Counted from the stretch's first letter, positions 12,664 to 25,606 are shown. The stretch: 64,000 nucleotides of DNA from Pseudisothecium myosuroides (GCA_951799445.1 OX637291.1:13084501-13148500), one strand, 5' to 3'. The notes: generated from the letters alone by a model not told the origin. Numbers and translations: made by a program.

Positions 12664-14530
12664 TTAACCCCTAAAGGACTAGCCTGTTATTTTTAGCAAC
12701 ATAGCAATTTTGGGCAGGTACGTGTGACTACTGTAGAGATTTTCATATTTTAACCCCTAAAGGCTCAAGGCCTTTTTTCTGCCAAAAAAAACTGAAAACT
12801 GCCATTTCTATAGCAAAGTATAAAAAAATTTAAAAAATGTTTTTTTTTAACATCTAACCGTAGGATCCTACACCTAACTAGTAAGAGAATGTATGGAAAA
12901 AATTTCAGAATTTTTGACCGCACAGATTGCAAGATATCGGCGTTTAAAGTGAAAAAAACAAGTTTTTCAGTACATTGCGGGGCTAGATTTTTTGGCTTTA
13001 AACATTTTTAACTTAAAATTTTTGCACGACAGCGTTTTGAGCTTTAAATTTTTATTGTAGAGAACTGAGTTGAGAGTCTAGGAAAAAAAAAAATTCAAAA
13101 AAACTTAATTATCATTCTTAAAAAAATTGTTAAGTAGAAGTAGATCCAAGATAGAAGAAAAATCTAAAATATTCATATATTTTAGATGGAATTAAAATGC
13201 ACTAATCCCAATGGTGAGATTGTTCTAGCAAGTAAATTACACCATGCAAAAAAAAAATTGAAAAAATTTGGAAAATTGCATTCAGAAATGAATCCTACAA
13301 GTTATTTTTTTCAAGAAGATGCTCTAACTGCCCGAAAAACAAGAATATCCATAACTTTCTCATAACATATCCAAATGAAATGAATCAAAGCTTTCCAGAT
13401 AGGCAAAAATATAATCTATCAGAAAAAAAATATTAAAAAAAAAATTCAAATTTTTGTCCATTTTTTTTCTGCTGCCCGGGCTGCCCGCCGTCCCTTGTTT
13501 TCAGCTTATTTGGTCACAACTATTGTTCCCGGGCACCGATTGTGAAAAAAATTATATTCCCACGAAGCTAATCAGCTGTTCAAGCTCCAGAAAAAGTTTC
13601 AAAAAATCAGGAGAAAATTTCAGCCCGTAGGTACCTGCCTGAAAACGCATTTGTCCCCCGAAGGGACAACAGTCCTTTAGGGGTTAAGCTGAAATTTTAA
13701 TAGAAGGTGGGGACGAGGAATATCTTTCATGTGCACTAAATTTCATGACATTTCAAAATAGGAGTCAAAAGTTATGGCCTAATATGTTACTTTTTTCACC
13801 GGGCGGGCAGTCCGGGTAGATCTAAAAAAATCAATTTTTTCAAAAATAAAAATTTGAAATTGGTTTTCTAGAATTATATATACGTTGAAAGCTTTAAATC
13901 ATTCCATTTCGACCAATGAGTACAAAGTTATGAGGTTTTTTAGTTTGCGGGCAGTTACGGATTCTCTACTCTAAAATAAACTTTGAAGTTGTTTATTTAA
14001 CTCAATTTTTAATATTTTTTGAAAAAAAAAATCATAGGATTTAGGTTGTTTATTACAACATTACAACCATTGGGATTGACATTTTTCAATTCCATAATTA
14101 AATTCTTAACAATTTAGTATTTTGGATCATTCTCTACTTCTTTCTACTTACTATTTTTTTTGTATATGTTGTACAATTCCAAATGATTTGAAAAGCTTTA
14201 AGCATGTAGCCAACTTGTTTAGAAAAAAATAATTCAAAGAAGCACCACCATTTTGGACATTTTCCTATACAAATGTGACCTTGTGAAGTACAGCTGCCCT
14301 GTTTTTCGCAGGAACAAAAAAAAGATTTTTGCCAATTCAAATGCTAATATCTTCCAATCTACATGGTGGAAAATTCTAAATTTTTTTCCACATCTTCTAA
14401 AACTAGTTTACTATAAGATCCTATGGTTACATGTGTCAAAAAAAAAATTCAAAAATTTGGTACTTGTACTAAAAATGACAGTTTTTGAGTGTTTTCGGTG
14501 AAAACATAGTCATGGAACTTCAGGGGTTAA
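12664..14530 (-). mobile_element. TTAA-target element split by a second copy
   Basis: The outer element starts TTAACCCCTAAAGGACTAG and ends CTTCAGGGGTTAA at 14530. Without the insert at 12750-13687 it is ~930 bp and colinear with the copy at 52490-53430. Its orientation is opposite to that of the 10449 copy. Confidence 0.75.
12750..13687 (+). mobile_element. TTAA-target element nested in another copy of its family
   Basis: It has TTAACCCCTAAAGG at the left and CCTTTAGGGGTTAA at the right. It sits between CATATT and GCTGAAATTT, which are nearly adjacent in the uninterrupted 52490 copy. Its last ~250 bp differ from the 10449 copy but match the 49258 copy, including a GTCCC-CGAAGGGAC hairpin near the right end. 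Confidence 0.8.
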
Positions 14531-15690
14531 GCGATTCGCGCATGTTCTTGAGTAGTAGAAGGTAATGTAAATTTTCTACCCTGTAGAAAGATAAAAATGA
14601 CATGCATTGCCAATTTTTTGTGATTTTATTCCTTGAATTCAAATTACTATGAGCAAAAATTGGCCTGAATCCATACCCAATATATAGACTCTTCCAATTC
14701 CGATCACTCAAGAACTACCTTCCCATTCACTACTTTCTACTTTCTTGCTTACTACTTTGGAACATGTGTCATGACTTTATTTTTTCCCAAACTTGAAAAA
14801 GAAAAAAGAAAACATTCCAAGCTTTGGTTGGAAATAACTACACTATACAAGTTGGGTATGACTCCCTGGTCAGGAATGGGTGGTTCTACTATACTATGGA
14901 AGTTTGAAGAAAAAATTAGTTGTGATTTGAAAGAAAATTAATTTCAAAGTTAGCCATGTCTAAAATTCAATCTTGTACACCATGATTTGGAATTACTTTA
15001 TCTTTTGTCAATTTTTTCTTAGAACTCCAAAAAACTTTTTGTGCCGTCTTGGCATGATTGTATACATCGTTTTAGATTGTTGTACATAAAAATTGAAAGA
15101 AGTTGACATTATAGAATGTAAAATATCAACAATTTGACAAACATAGAAATGATGTTGGTTCTCACAATATTTGGATTTTTTTTTGAAATTGAGAACATGG
15201 GATAGCATTAGCCATTGTAAAGAGAGTATAGATTACAACGTCAACCATTGTTACATCTTAATGGCCTTGCATTTGAAATATTTGTTGAATGGGACAATGC
15301 ATTTAATTTATATTTTATAGCCATATAATGTGTTTTTTAGGTTCAGTATTTTTGTACAAAGACTAGAGTTTATGATGCACATAATTGATCCAACAAATCC
15401 AAATAAACTAAAGTATCATATTCAATAAGCATAAGTCATTTTGAAAATTGAAATCAAGTCATAAGCAACAGGTTAAAGGTGCTCAAATATACTACAAGTA
15501 CAGTCAAAACTTTAAAACAATATCCTATTTTAATATTAAAATAAAATAAAATAATATGACTTGAATTTAATTCAATTATATGTATGTCATAAACAAAATT
15601 GTATTGGATGAAAATCATTTGTTAACTAAATGAATAAGAATTGTCCAAACCATTCATCTACAACTTGTTGGGCCCTCTAGCACATAATTT
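14531..15690. other. Non-coding, nothing recognised
   Basis: AT-rich sequence with only short frames. A GGTCAGGAATGGGTGGTT word near 14870 recalls the ends of the element at 16924 but no partner is evident. Confidence 0.35.
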
Positions 15691-16430
15691 CTAAAGTCCC
15701 AAGGCCTTTTTTCATTTGAAATCATTAAAAATTGCCAGTTCTATTGCAAAGAGTTCAAAATTTAAATTAATTTTTCTTTCATATCTAAACAAAGGATGCA
15801 ATGCTAGACTAATATAAGAATGTGTGGAAGGAATTTCACAAGCTTTGACCTTGTAAATTGCAAGATATTTGAATTTAAAGTGAAGAAAAAAAAATTTGCA
15901 CCTTGCTCAACTAGATTTTTGGGCTTTGAATCTCTTCAACTTAAAATATTTGAAATACAAATTTGAAATTTGAAATTTTTATATTCAAGAATTGAATTGA
16001 GGGTGGAGGAAATTTTTTAAAAGAAAAAACCATGATTTTTATTCTTAAAAATTTATTATGTAGAAACAAGTACAAAATAGAAGGAAAAAATAAATTATTA
16101 ATAGTTCTAAGATGGAATTGAAATACTCTAATCCTTATGGTAAGATTGTTCTAAAAAATAAAATAAACTATATGGAACTTTTTTTGAATAAATGAGAAAA
16201 TTGAATTTAAAAAGGGACCCTAACTACAATTTATTTTTTGAAAAAGATGTTGAGATTGCCCAATAAACAAGACTCTCCACAATTTTTTCATTACTACTTT
16301 ACACGGAATGAACTAAATCTATCATTACAAACAAAATATTTTCTATGAGAATCAAAATTTGAAAAAATTTATATTGACATTTTGTAATTTATTCTGTAGT
16401 ACCCAGCAAGCTACATTTGGGGCTTAGGGT
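15691..16430 (+). mobile_element. TTAA-target element, highly diverged relic
   Basis: CTAAAGTCCCAAGGCCTTTT and the following AAAATTGCCAGTTCTATTGC align with the left end of the 10449 copy. Similarity continues through TTGCAAGATATTTG and AGATGGAATTGAAAT. Both termini are lost, so the limits are approximate. Confidence 0.5.
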
Positions 16431-16923
16431 GGAAACTTTTGCTTTGGTCACCAATTGAAATAAAAACTATATGATATAAAAACTAATCTATTTTGTATAT
16501 CTCCAAAAAAAATTACAAAAAAGACTATAAAATTTGAGCCCCATTGTTTTTTTAATGCATAATTTTCACCAATTGGCTATAGTTAAAAGGCATTGGCTAT
16601 TTTTGTAAAGGAAATTTTCAGTTTGGGAGTCAAAATAGCTAAATTACTGTTATATTTTAAGAAAAGTAGCCAAATTTTACCTAGATATCACCTAGGTTTC
16701 ATATAAATATCACCAAGTATCATTCAAATATCACATGAGTATTGGAGAAACAACTGGCTCCTTCTCCAAAATGAAAAAAACACATTGTTGAGACCAAAGA
16801 GCCTACCTAAAATCCATTTTCTCCATTTTCATATGGACAATGGGGCTTTAGGGATTGAAACATTCATAATCTTCCCAATGAACCCCAAAATTCTAAGAGA
16901 TTAAAATGCTCCCTAATCTTGAT

Positions 16924-17323
16924 GTATGGGAGGCAACCCATTCCTGACCACTTCAAGAATTCCATGTATCTACAGGGCGATTATTGTGACTAGGTAAATT
17001 ATTGTAGCAATAGACTATGGAAGGTTTCCATAATTTTTCAGATTTTTTTTCCGCAAAAAATAATTTCTATAAATTTTTCAACGGAAGATTATGTTCCTCC
17101 CATATATGTGATATAGGGCTTGCTATTTCTGACCATGGGATGAAAACAAAATCAACCAAGGGATGGTTTCAATATTGAGAGTCTTGAAGCCAATCAAAGT
17201 ACGCCACAACTACCCCGGAAATCACACCAAAATCAATCACTGTTCATCTCCTCCTTCACCGAAAGAGAATACTCTACATAGCCAGAATGGAGCGCTGATC
17301 ACGAATGGGTTGCCTCCCATACA
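16924..17323 (+). mobile_element. MITE with GTATGGGAGGCAACCCATTC ends, copy 1
   Basis: The left end TGTATGGGAGGCAACCCATT is matched by its complement AATGGGTTGCCTCCCATACA at the right, about 20 bp perfect. The interior word TTTCAATATTGAGAGTCTTG recurs inverted in the copy at 18661-18948. Confidence 0.75.
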
Positions 17324-17548
17324 AACATTTGAATGACTCTACATGATTTGGATGAATAAGCCCTCTTTTGTCTGTTCCTATCCTCCATGTTTCATCCAGA
17401 TTCATGGATGTACGCAACTCATGTATCTCTTCTATTAAGTTTGCATGGTATATTCTTCTATATTTGGATGTCATATTTGTTCGTTTGTTACGTTGAGATC
17501 TCTTGGACATATCGTACGTTCTCCAATTACCTGCTTAGTACCGATAAA

Positions 17549-17765
17549 AAGCCCTCGACAAGGAGGGGTGCATGGGCTTGGTTTCGTGGCGTTCCGACTC
17601 ACGGTGTAAAAGTTATAGATTTTTTAGTCATTTTGGATCTTTAAAATTACTAAATTATGCTATATTATGTATCTTTTGAACCGGATATCAATTTGTAAGT
17701 TCTTGGTATTGTTGGAAAGTCCTCGGCAAGGAAAGGTGCATGGACTTTGTTTCGTGGCGTTTGAT
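17549..17765 (+). repeat. Direct duplication, two units ~168 bp apart
   Basis: CCCTCGACAAGGAGGGGTGC followed by TTTCGTGGCGTT at 17552 recurs as TCCTCGGCAAGGAAAGGTGC and TTTCGTGGCGTT at 17720. Both are followed by a word like ACGGTGTAAAAGTTAT. The origin is unknown. Confidence 0.55.
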
Positions 17766-17884
17766 CGACGGTGAGAAAGTTATTGAATTAAAAAATTAGA
17801 AAATTACTTTTTGGCTGTGGCAACGGCACAGGGCACACTAGTGTAACTGAATATCAAAATTGTTACTACCAAACGTAGGATGTT

Positions 17885-18140
17885 AAATCCGTCTCACAAA
17901 GTGGGATCTGCAAGGTAAAAATGCAAAAATTAGGAGGATAAAAGTAAAATCTTGCCCCTATTTTAAGTCGTGTTTAGGGTTATCTGTAAACCTCTTCTAG
18001 CTAATTTGGGGCCTCTAATTGCAAATATGAATTCAAAATTTAAGAAAAAAATTATACGTGAAAAAAAAAATTCCTGCGTTTTTCCCAGGGTAAAATTCCT
18101 GCGTTTTTAGCCGGCAGGTCCCACTTCATGGGACGGATTT
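17885..18140. mobile_element. MITE with 27-bp inverted ends (AAATCCGTC)
   Basis: AAATCCGTCTCACAAAGTGG... at 17885 and the complement ending GGGACGGATTT at 18140 pair over 27 bp with three mismatches. TTA/TAA flanks would fit a PIF/Harbinger-type target, but that class is a guess. No coding capacity. Confidence 0.75.
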
Positions 18141-18660
18141 AAAGTCCTGCCTGCCGAACAAGCAAATTGAAATCTAGCAAATGCCAGGGTCATTGCACGT
18201 GTGCACGAGCTCCCGGTATTCTTCATGAAAATTTCACCGCATCAGCTTATTTTAATAAAATGTGATTCTTTTCATACCGATCGATAAGGCTGCAAAAGCT
18301 ACCTGTACTTTCCAGCCACTCTTTCTTGTTGCAAGGTATGATCATCACCTCAACGTAATCTACATCATGTTTTCTTGTAGACCCACAAGGCCACAATTGA
18401 CCTCGCCCACAATGTGACACCTACGTTTGGACAAAAAAAACGTCAATGATTGTTCCTTAGATATGAAGTAGACCAAATCTACATAATCTAATAAAAAAGA
18501 GCCTACAAGAGTCCACTGTTGGTTTTCAGCTCACCTAGAGATAACACTTTGAAAGTGATTTATAACTTATCCATATAGTGTCAAAATAACGCATGCTAGA
18601 GTGCATAATGAGAATCTTCTTTCAATTGCCAACAAGGCCTAATAGAGATAATGTATGTTT

Positions 18661-18948
18661 AGTATGGGAGGCAACCCATTCCTTATCACCTCATCATGCC
18701 TATGTAAGTTGTTCTCTTTCCATAAAGGAAGAGATGAATAGTGAATAATTGTGGCAAGGTTCCCAAGACACAGTTGTGGCGCACTATGATTGGCTAGAAG
18801 ACTCTCAATATTGCAACCAACCCTCGGTAGATTATGGAAACCTTCTGTAGTCTATTTCTGCACATGGAAAAATTTACCCACTGATGAATCCCACCATGCA
18901 GATAGTCAGAATTGCTTAACTGGTCAAAAATGGGTTGCTTCCTATAAT
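18661..18948 (-). mobile_element. MITE with GTATGGGAGGCAACCCATTC ends, copy 2 (shorter)
   Basis: It starts AGTATGGGAGGCAACCCATT and ends AATGGGTTGCTTCCTATAAT. The interior is inverted relative to the copy at 16924 (CTCTCAATATTGCAACCAA). Confidence 0.65.
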
Positions 18949-18966
18949 AGAAATTGTGCTCACTTG

Positions 18967-19287
18967 TAAGGTAGGAGGTCCATAAAGCGACCAACTAAGC
19001 GCTGAAACTGAATTTTTCGGAGGTAAAGCATCTTGAAATATTTTTCAATTAATTTTCCTTGAAAGTCAAGAGGAAATGGCATCTAACCCAAGTTGTTTCA
19101 TATTTTTTTTGAAGCTTTGTGGAATTAGTTATGAAATTTTGAAGTTGAAATGCCATAGGGCTCTGAAAGTGACCACCTCCTAGAATGTACACTGTTTGTA
19201 CATTTTGGTAAATTGAAGAAAGCAAAATGTACCACTGTGACATGTTCGGTTCAAAATGCCCTATCAGAGTTCGAGCCTCCTACCTTA
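18967..19287. mobile_element. TA-target MITE, divergent subfamily
   Basis: TA-AGGTAGGAGGTCC at the left and GCCTCCTACCT-TA at the right share the AGGTAGG terminus and TA flanks of the main family, but the interior is different. It may be a separate subfamily using the same transposase. Confidence 0.6.
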
Positions 19288-20142
19288 ATTAGGGTTGATT
19301 GTGGGTATACCTTTAGCATAGTACGTAGTACAATCTAAGGCCACTCTTTCTTTGAGTTTTGGAAAGTGAGCACGCATGTGTCTAATAACAGTACGAGGAG
19401 AATATCTATAGGGGCTCATTGAAGCAGTGAGAGAGACAGTCAAGAAAAGTGAGGAGTGTGGAGGCGTGTGTCAATTGGCAAAGTGCAAATTGCCAGTATG
19501 AAAAACAAATGGCCACTCGGCAGCCATGGCAGCCATGGAAGGGCCGCCTGCAAGTGCACGTGGAGAAAGTGGGCGGCAGGAAAGCCACAATTCATGAGTT
19601 TCATGTCTTAAGTTAACTTATCTCTGCATGGGGTGCAACTAAGCACTTGCATTTGTGGAGCACTACTTTGCATGTGCACATGAATCTCTACTAGTCAATT
19701 GGTGTCAATGGCAAACCAATGTAAGCCACGTACATTTTTCTTTTCATTCCCAAGAACCCGCATAAGGTAGAGGCACCCAATGGCGTCCCTTTCTAGGGAG
19801 GGGAATAATTCTGAAACTCAAATCTAGGTGAACCATCCATGACTTATCATTTCGGTCAACAATCAATAATTTCTTTTCATCCCATGTTTGTTTATGTACA
19901 TTCCAATTGAAGGCGAATTGTGTGAAACCTTCTTATTAGGAGTTGTGATCTACCTTAAGACACCAATGAAAACAAGGACCAACATAGACTAGAAAAATGA
20001 CTACAAGGAAAGGCCACCAATAGTCAAGTTTGCCATGAAAGTCTTCCTTGTGGACCATTCCTCTAGCTAGTTTATACAAGGTTCCTTGTTTCTAGTACAC
20101 TATAGTTGCCTTAACAATAGTTGCCTTATTTAGAGAAATTAC
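19288..20142. other. Non-coding, possible worn MITE
   Basis: ATAAGGTAGAGGCACCC near 19762 and GTGATCTACCTTAAG near 19944 could be ends of a decayed TA-target MITE. The stretch 19400-19600 is GC-richer than its surroundings but shows no recognisable gene. Confidence 0.3.
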
Positions 20143-20745
20143 CTCATGACCCACTGCTTATCCACATGGAGGTGCATGCGACTCTCTAAACCTGGGTCAA
20201 GAACTGGTGCACCAACCCATGCAACACATATGATTCTTGCATTACGTATTGCATCCTTCTATAGCAACAATACATATAATTTATATAGTGTAAAATGTCA
20301 AGAAACTAGTGAGGGGCAACCTAATTTCACAGTATTTTGTGTAGTTTAAATAAAGTTCCTTGTTTGTTTCTACTAGCAAGACACCGGCTTGTTGCAGTGC
20401 TTGATCATGTGTGAAGCCACCCAAGAATGCCTCCGCGGAGATCAGTAATTGACAAGCTTTCGCTGCATTCAAAGTTGATAGCATTGCGCACTATTTTCAG
20501 TTGGAAAATATTCTTCATTCGTTAGCTAATAAATAAGTTTACTTAACTTACTGTTGCCAAAAGCCGAGGGACGGATTGTGCGGAATGTACGCGGAACAGT
20601 GAGTCTTCCCTCGTGCAAGACCGACCAGTCCTTCAAGATGCTCTCGTGCTACGACCCTCTTCGCAAGTTTCGAAGCCATCCAGAGAAAATATGCACGTGT
20701 GCCGGCACTGCCGGCGAGCTTGTTCGGTGAAGCTCGATCAATCAT
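20143..20745 (-). CDS. Candidate multi-exon gene, family unknown
   Basis: Three coding-like blocks lie on the minus strand in a GC-richer patch. Block 1 (20745-20552) starts at ATG and ends at a CAACA/GTAAGT donor; it contains SAGTRAYFLWMASKLAKRVV and CSAYIPHNPSLGFW. Block 2 (about 20484-20375) contains KACQLLISAEAFLGGFTHDQ and may end at a CTA/GTAGAA donor. Block 3 (20258-20143) runs from an AG acceptor to an ATGAG/GTAATT donor, with NARIICVAWVGAPVLDPG. Blocks 2 and 3 join in phase. I found no acceptor that joins blocks 1 and 2 in phase, so the model is incomplete or the gene is broken. I do not recognise the family. A TA-target MITE begins ~80 bp upstream of the ATG. Confidence 0.35.
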
Positions 20746-20821
20746 CTAGCCCTGCGTTAGGGAATCAAGGGAATCATAGATGAACCGACTATGGGAACCG
20801 GTGCTTGGAAAAATCGGCGGC

Positions 20822-21095
20822 TAAGGTAGGTATCCCAAAACTGCCACTAATTGCTACTGTGCCTAATTACTACTATTAGACTGTTCAAATTCTTATATAT
20901 TCTTATTGGCAAGGGAAAGGAGGTTCCAACGCACCAAAGAACGCAACATTTGGATATTGTATGCAAAAGTTATGAAGGAACAAAGTTTGGTTCTAAAACC
21001 GTTTCTTTTACATAGGTACATAACTGATTTTGGAGATGTACACACACTGAAGATGGCGCTTTAAGGTCAGTGGCGCATTTGGGATGCCTACCTTA
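20822..21095 (+). mobile_element. TA-target MITE, best-preserved copy
   Basis: TA-AGGTAGGTATCCCAAAA at the left and TTTGGGATGCCTACCT-TA at the right give ~18-bp TIRs and a TA duplication. The element is 270 bp between the TA pair and non-coding. It is the reference for the family (copies near 1686, 11572, 23479, 23843, 24562, 45419). Confidence 0.8.
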
Positions 21096-23478
21096 GTTCA
21101 AAGTTAGCCAGTAGAATTGGGAAAAAAAAGTGGCTGTAATTTTAAAACATTGGCAAAAAAAATAGTGAAAAAAAACTATAAAATCTCTATTTAGAATTTA
21201 AAAAAATAATAGAGAAAATAACTAGACTGGATACTTGAAAAAACGGTCCAATACGGGAATTGAAGGAAAATAGCTGGTAAAATTCAAAAGATATCTCAAA
21301 TACTAATGGGAACCTAACCCAGACTCAAACTCGGAGGAAAGGAAGCCAAGCATCATTTTCCATGGTCAAGGGTAGACCATATCTGGTCTTGTAGAATTTT
21401 AAATCTGGGATAAAAATTGGGGATTTTTTTTTACTTGGATGATGAAATTTGAAAATTTAGAATCAAGCTTGGAATAAGAAAACCCGAGATTAGTTGAGGG
21501 AGATTATGAAATAAAAAAATAAACTTTCTAAAATATAGGGCGATTCTTTAGATTTACTTGCTTGAAGAAAAAAATGGAAGTTTGTCACCTTGGGTACCAC
21601 AAGACAAGATGTGGCCATTTTCTACTAGGGTCACGGAAAATGGAATCTCTTTATCCTTGCATAAAACTTAGATGTGCTATAAAATATATTTTTATAAATT
21701 TTTTGTAAGTTTTAATCCAAATAAAATACTATTTTTTTGCATCATGAATTGAAATGATCAATACTATCATATTTGAAAAAAATTCTCAAATCAATTTTCA
21801 AAGCATTTCAGTTTGAAAGTTCACCAAGAATACAATTTTATGTTTTTAGCATGAGATTTGTTTTATAATTATAAAAAAAAGGCAATAACAATTTCAACTG
21901 TTGGGTAATATACATATGCAAAAACAATCCATTTTTCTTTAGATAAAATTGAAAAATAAATTGCTACCTTATGATGGTATTAAAAGATAGGCAACAACTA
22001 TCAAACAGTTGTATTGATCATTGGACTTAATTTGAGCATTCCTCAAAAAGGGGGAGGTCGAGACAAGGAATTTTAGAGTTTTTTTTGCAAAGAATTTTCC
22101 ATAGGGAGAACACAAGAACTTTATTGTGCATGTCAATGCTACATGCAAACCACAGCATGTGGGATGGAATAAGTCTATATAATTACCATTAAATGATACA
22201 GCAGCTTGGTGGGTCATGCACCTTAAAAGAAAAGAGCATGGCCCAAATCCAAGCTTGTCACAAATATATATAAGGAGGTGATCTCTAAACTAATGTGCTA
22301 ATGTCTTAGCTTGGATGGCTTGCATCAATTCATGACCTACACCACCACAAGGCAGAGCATTCACATACAAAAAAAAGAAAATCATCTATCAAAACAAAAA
22401 CAATAGATGTAACTCCAAGTAGATGAGATATTTGTAAGGAAATGACCAAGCAAGCCTCCTTTACTAGTGTGGTATAGTAAACCATTCCAAAAAGAAGATA
22501 CTGGATTTCTAAGTCATTAACCTCTAAATGACCAAGACAACATGATTTGGTTGAGACTGAACTTTGAAATTAAATTTTTTTTTTCCAAATGGTAATTTTT
22601 TAATATTTTAAAATTTGAATATCCTTCAAATTCTATTTTAAATGTCAAAAATCCAAAAATATTTATGTTTTTTCTATTCAAGATTTTGTACAAGGGTGCC
22701 CATTGCAAGGCTTGATGTTTTAGTATTAGAAGTTCTTAGAGATGTGCATCAAATAAATTGGATCTTGGGAAAAAAATGACATAGAAAATTTATTTAAAAA
22801 AATTATAGAATAAATTTTGAAAAGCTGTAATTTAATAATAATTATACTTGATATGTATTCTAACCTCCTATTTTTTTCATAACCTCTATTTTAGATTTGC
22901 CATATAAAAAGAAGATTGAAAAGGCTTCAAATCAATTTTATGGTTTTAACAGCCTCATGATCAAACTTTATAATCTTTCAATTCATAAAAAATATTTTTG
23001 TGATTTCTTTTCCTATGTAATCCATAATTTGAATTTGTACAATTACAATTTTATTTTTTAAATTTAAAAAAACTTATCAAAGCTTGGTCTTTTTGTTTAG
23101 TTTTGAGCATGTTTCAAGAAGCTCAAAGAAGACCTTGGGCATTTAGGGAAACATGTGTCATTCTTAAAATCCACCACTTTGAATGTTCATTTTTTCACCA
23201 TGCCTTGTACTTGATTCATGAGTGATTCTATTATCAACTATTGGAATCTCTTCATATAAATCTTGGAAGTGAATATACGTCTCTTAGTTATTGGGTCAAA
23301 AACCACTTCAAGATGCCTTCTCTTCTATTTCCTAAGAAACACACATTATTCCTTCATCCAAATTCTAGTAGTTCATTTTCTTTTAGTTGCACTAAGTGGT
23401 GATTATGGATGTGCATACCATAAGGGATTTCACAACAAAGTTCATTAATTAAATTTGGGTGAGCCATTGTCACATGAT
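21096..23478. other. AT-rich non-coding tract
   Basis: No gene supported. AACCTCTAAATGACCAAGAC at 22520 resembles the left end of the TTAA-target family, but no matching right end was found. The remainder is low-complexity AT-rich sequence. Confidence 0.35.
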
Positions 23479-23687
23479 ATAATATGGGTACACTCTAAAT
23501 TGAACCTTGCCTAAAATTGCCATCATTACTCCATCTACATTTCCAAAATCAATATGTATGTGTATATGTTAAAGAAACGATTTTAAAACATCTACCAAAA
23601 AAAACTTTGACTCTTATAGCATTTGCATGCAATATCCATAATAGTAACTAGGATAAAAAAGTGGTGCATTTGGAGGTATCCACCTTA
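23479..23687 (-). mobile_element. TA-target MITE, decayed copy
   Basis: The right end GGAGGTATCCACCT-TA is clear, the left end GGGTACACTC is worn. The interior follows the 23843 copy in the same orientation (CATCTACATTTCCAAAATCA, AATAGTAACTAGG). Confidence 0.55.
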
Positions 23688-23842
23688 GCACTTTGATGAC
23701 AAAGTATTATTCAAACTGAATATACTCCCCTCTAGATTCATCACCTACTCTAACCAGCTTTCAATCTATTTTGAATGTTGAGAAATGTCCCTTGGTGTAA
23801 CTTGCTTCTGTTTTATTATTTTCAATAGAAACTTCACCATAC

Positions 23843-24118
23843 TAAGGTAGGTGCACCCAAATGTGCCATTGTCCTTAAACTGCCCTCTTCACTCTGTGTA
23901 CATCTTCAAAATTAGTTCTATATTTACGTGGAAGAAATGCTTTTTGAACCGAACTTTGTTCCTCAATAAATTTTGCATACATTATCCAAATGTCAGGTTC
24001 CCTAGTGCGTTGAAACCTCCTTTTACTTGCCAACAAGAACATATGAAAATCTGACCAGTCTAGTAATAGTAACTAGGCTCAGTAGCAAAAAGTGTCGGTT
24101 TTGGGTGTACCCACCTTA
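23843..24118 (-). mobile_element. TA-target MITE, full copy, inverted
   Basis: TA-AGGTAGGTGCACCCAAA and TTTGGGTGTACCCACCT-TA bound a 272-bp element. The interior is the reverse complement of the 20822 copy (for example GAAACCTCCTTTTACTTGCC). Confidence 0.75.
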
Positions 24119-24237
24119 CACCTCATCAGTCATGAGTGCCAGCCTATTTGGTAAGATCACTTTCAATGCGTGAGGAAGGAGGTCAAGCAGTTGCACCAAA
24201 TAGGAGAACAATCAGAGGCAACTCACACTGAATTGCA

Positions 24238-24552
24238 ATGGCAATAGCTATTGCAATTTCCAGGACTTGTATGCAGAAGCCTCCATCATCACTCACATGC
24301 CAACTGTTGAAAATGGGCGTCGAAAAACTTAAAGATTGGGCTTCCAAATTCCATCCTCAGGCCAACGGAGTCAAGCAAAATTTGCTTGGTACGTCAAATG
24401 ACCATTTGTCTTGCACTCTCGCAGATTTCACGGATCCTAAAACATATCCAGTTCGTGATGCCAGCAAGGCTTGGCATTTCATATTGCATTTTAGTGCCTT
24501 GGCTCCGTTCATTGTCATCATGGCAACAATGAAGGAGAAGAAGTCCAAATGA
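24238..24552 (+). CDS. Hypothetical 104-residue protein
   Basis: The frame opens at ATG 24238 and ends TGA in an island of more balanced base composition between TA-target MITEs. It reads KLKDWASKFHPQANGVKQN, then LADFTDPKTYPVRDASKAWH, then a hydrophobic stretch FSALAPFIVIMA and a basic tail KEKKSK. That layout would fit a small C-terminally membrane-anchored peptide. I recognise no family. The opposite strand is also open for 66 codons, so a chance frame remains possible. Confidence 0.3.
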   Translation: MAIAIAISRTCMQKPPSSLTCQLLKMGVEKLKDWASKFHPQANGVKQNLLGTSNDHLSCTLADFTDPKTYPVRDASKAWHFILHFSALAPFIVIMATMKEKKSK

Positions 24553-24561
24553 CTCACCTTC

Positions 24562-24704
24562 TAAGGTATGTGCACCTAGAATTGTCTAATTACAACTGAG
24601 TGCAATTACTATTATTTTTAATGGATTTAATTGGCAGCTGAAAGAGGATTTCAATGCACTTTTGCAGGCATTATTTGGACAGTGTATGACTGAATTATAA
24701 ATTT
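24562..24704 (+). mobile_element. TA-target MITE, left half only
   Basis: TA-AGGTATGTGCACCTAG followed by family words (GGCATTATTTGGACAGTGTA) stops where the next TTAA-target element begins at 24705. The right half is not present after that element. Confidence 0.55.
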
Positions 24705-25489
24705 TTAACCCGTGAAGGACCAAGTGATTGTTCAATGTACACAAGAAATCTTAAGTAGGTTCCTACGTAGTCAATTTTGGTGGGATGTTCACAATTTTTT
24801 TGATAAAAGGAGTGAACATGTCTCGGAACATGTACCCCCTTGGAGAGAATGTAATTTTTTTTCCCGATTGGGTGTCAGGATCAAAAGTTATTTTGCCTTG
24901 ACCTTTTTCGGTTCATAGGGCAAACTCGGGCAGCATATGCAAAATTCCTCCTATAATTATGAAATTTGGAAGGGTGACCTGTTTGTAACTTACATGATAC
25001 AAGATGAAAATGTCAAAACAAACAAACCATGTGTAGTGTAAAACCTCAGTCTAGGAGGGATTAAAGTCTATTGGCCCTCTAGTGAGGGTTGCTATTATGT
25101 GAGCATAGTAGTGTAAGTCTATGAACTTAGAATACTACATACCTATGTTATAGGTGTATATGCTATAGAAACTGTCTATGATTAAGGGTATATATGTTAC
25201 AAATACCCATATTATAGGTGTTTATGATATATACACCTTCTATAGTGTGTGGTATCTATATTATAGGTACCTATATTGTAGGTTCAATACTCATAAGCTC
25301 GCATTCTTGGACTCACATACTAGCACCGTTGGCCCTGTAGTGCAAGGTTGAATTAAAACAATTTTTCTCCTAACTTCACACATTATAATCTTTTAATCTG
25401 TGTGGTCAAAGTTTTTGAAATTTTTTCCACGCGTTTCTATAATAATCTAGTACAAATTTGTATAGATGAATTTTACAATAAAGTTTTTT

Positions 25490-25523
<34 letters not shown>

Positions 25524-25606
25524 TTTCATTTTTTTCTCACTACCCTTAAAGTGGCATTTTTTCCACAATTTTTGCCCGAAATGTGCCTTGGTTCTTTAGA
25601 GGTTAA
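24705..25606 (+). mobile_element. TTAA-target element, diverged, with internal insertion
   Basis: The left end TTAACCCGTGAAGGACCAAG is matched by CTTGGTTCTTTAGAGGTTAA at the right. About 260 bp of AT-rich CCTATATTATAGG-type sequence lies inside (about 25068-25350), bounded by 20-bp direct repeats TTGGCCCTCTAGTGAGGGTT and TTGGCCCTGTAGTGCAAGGT. A T-rich run (25483-25528) lies near the right end. Confidence 0.6.
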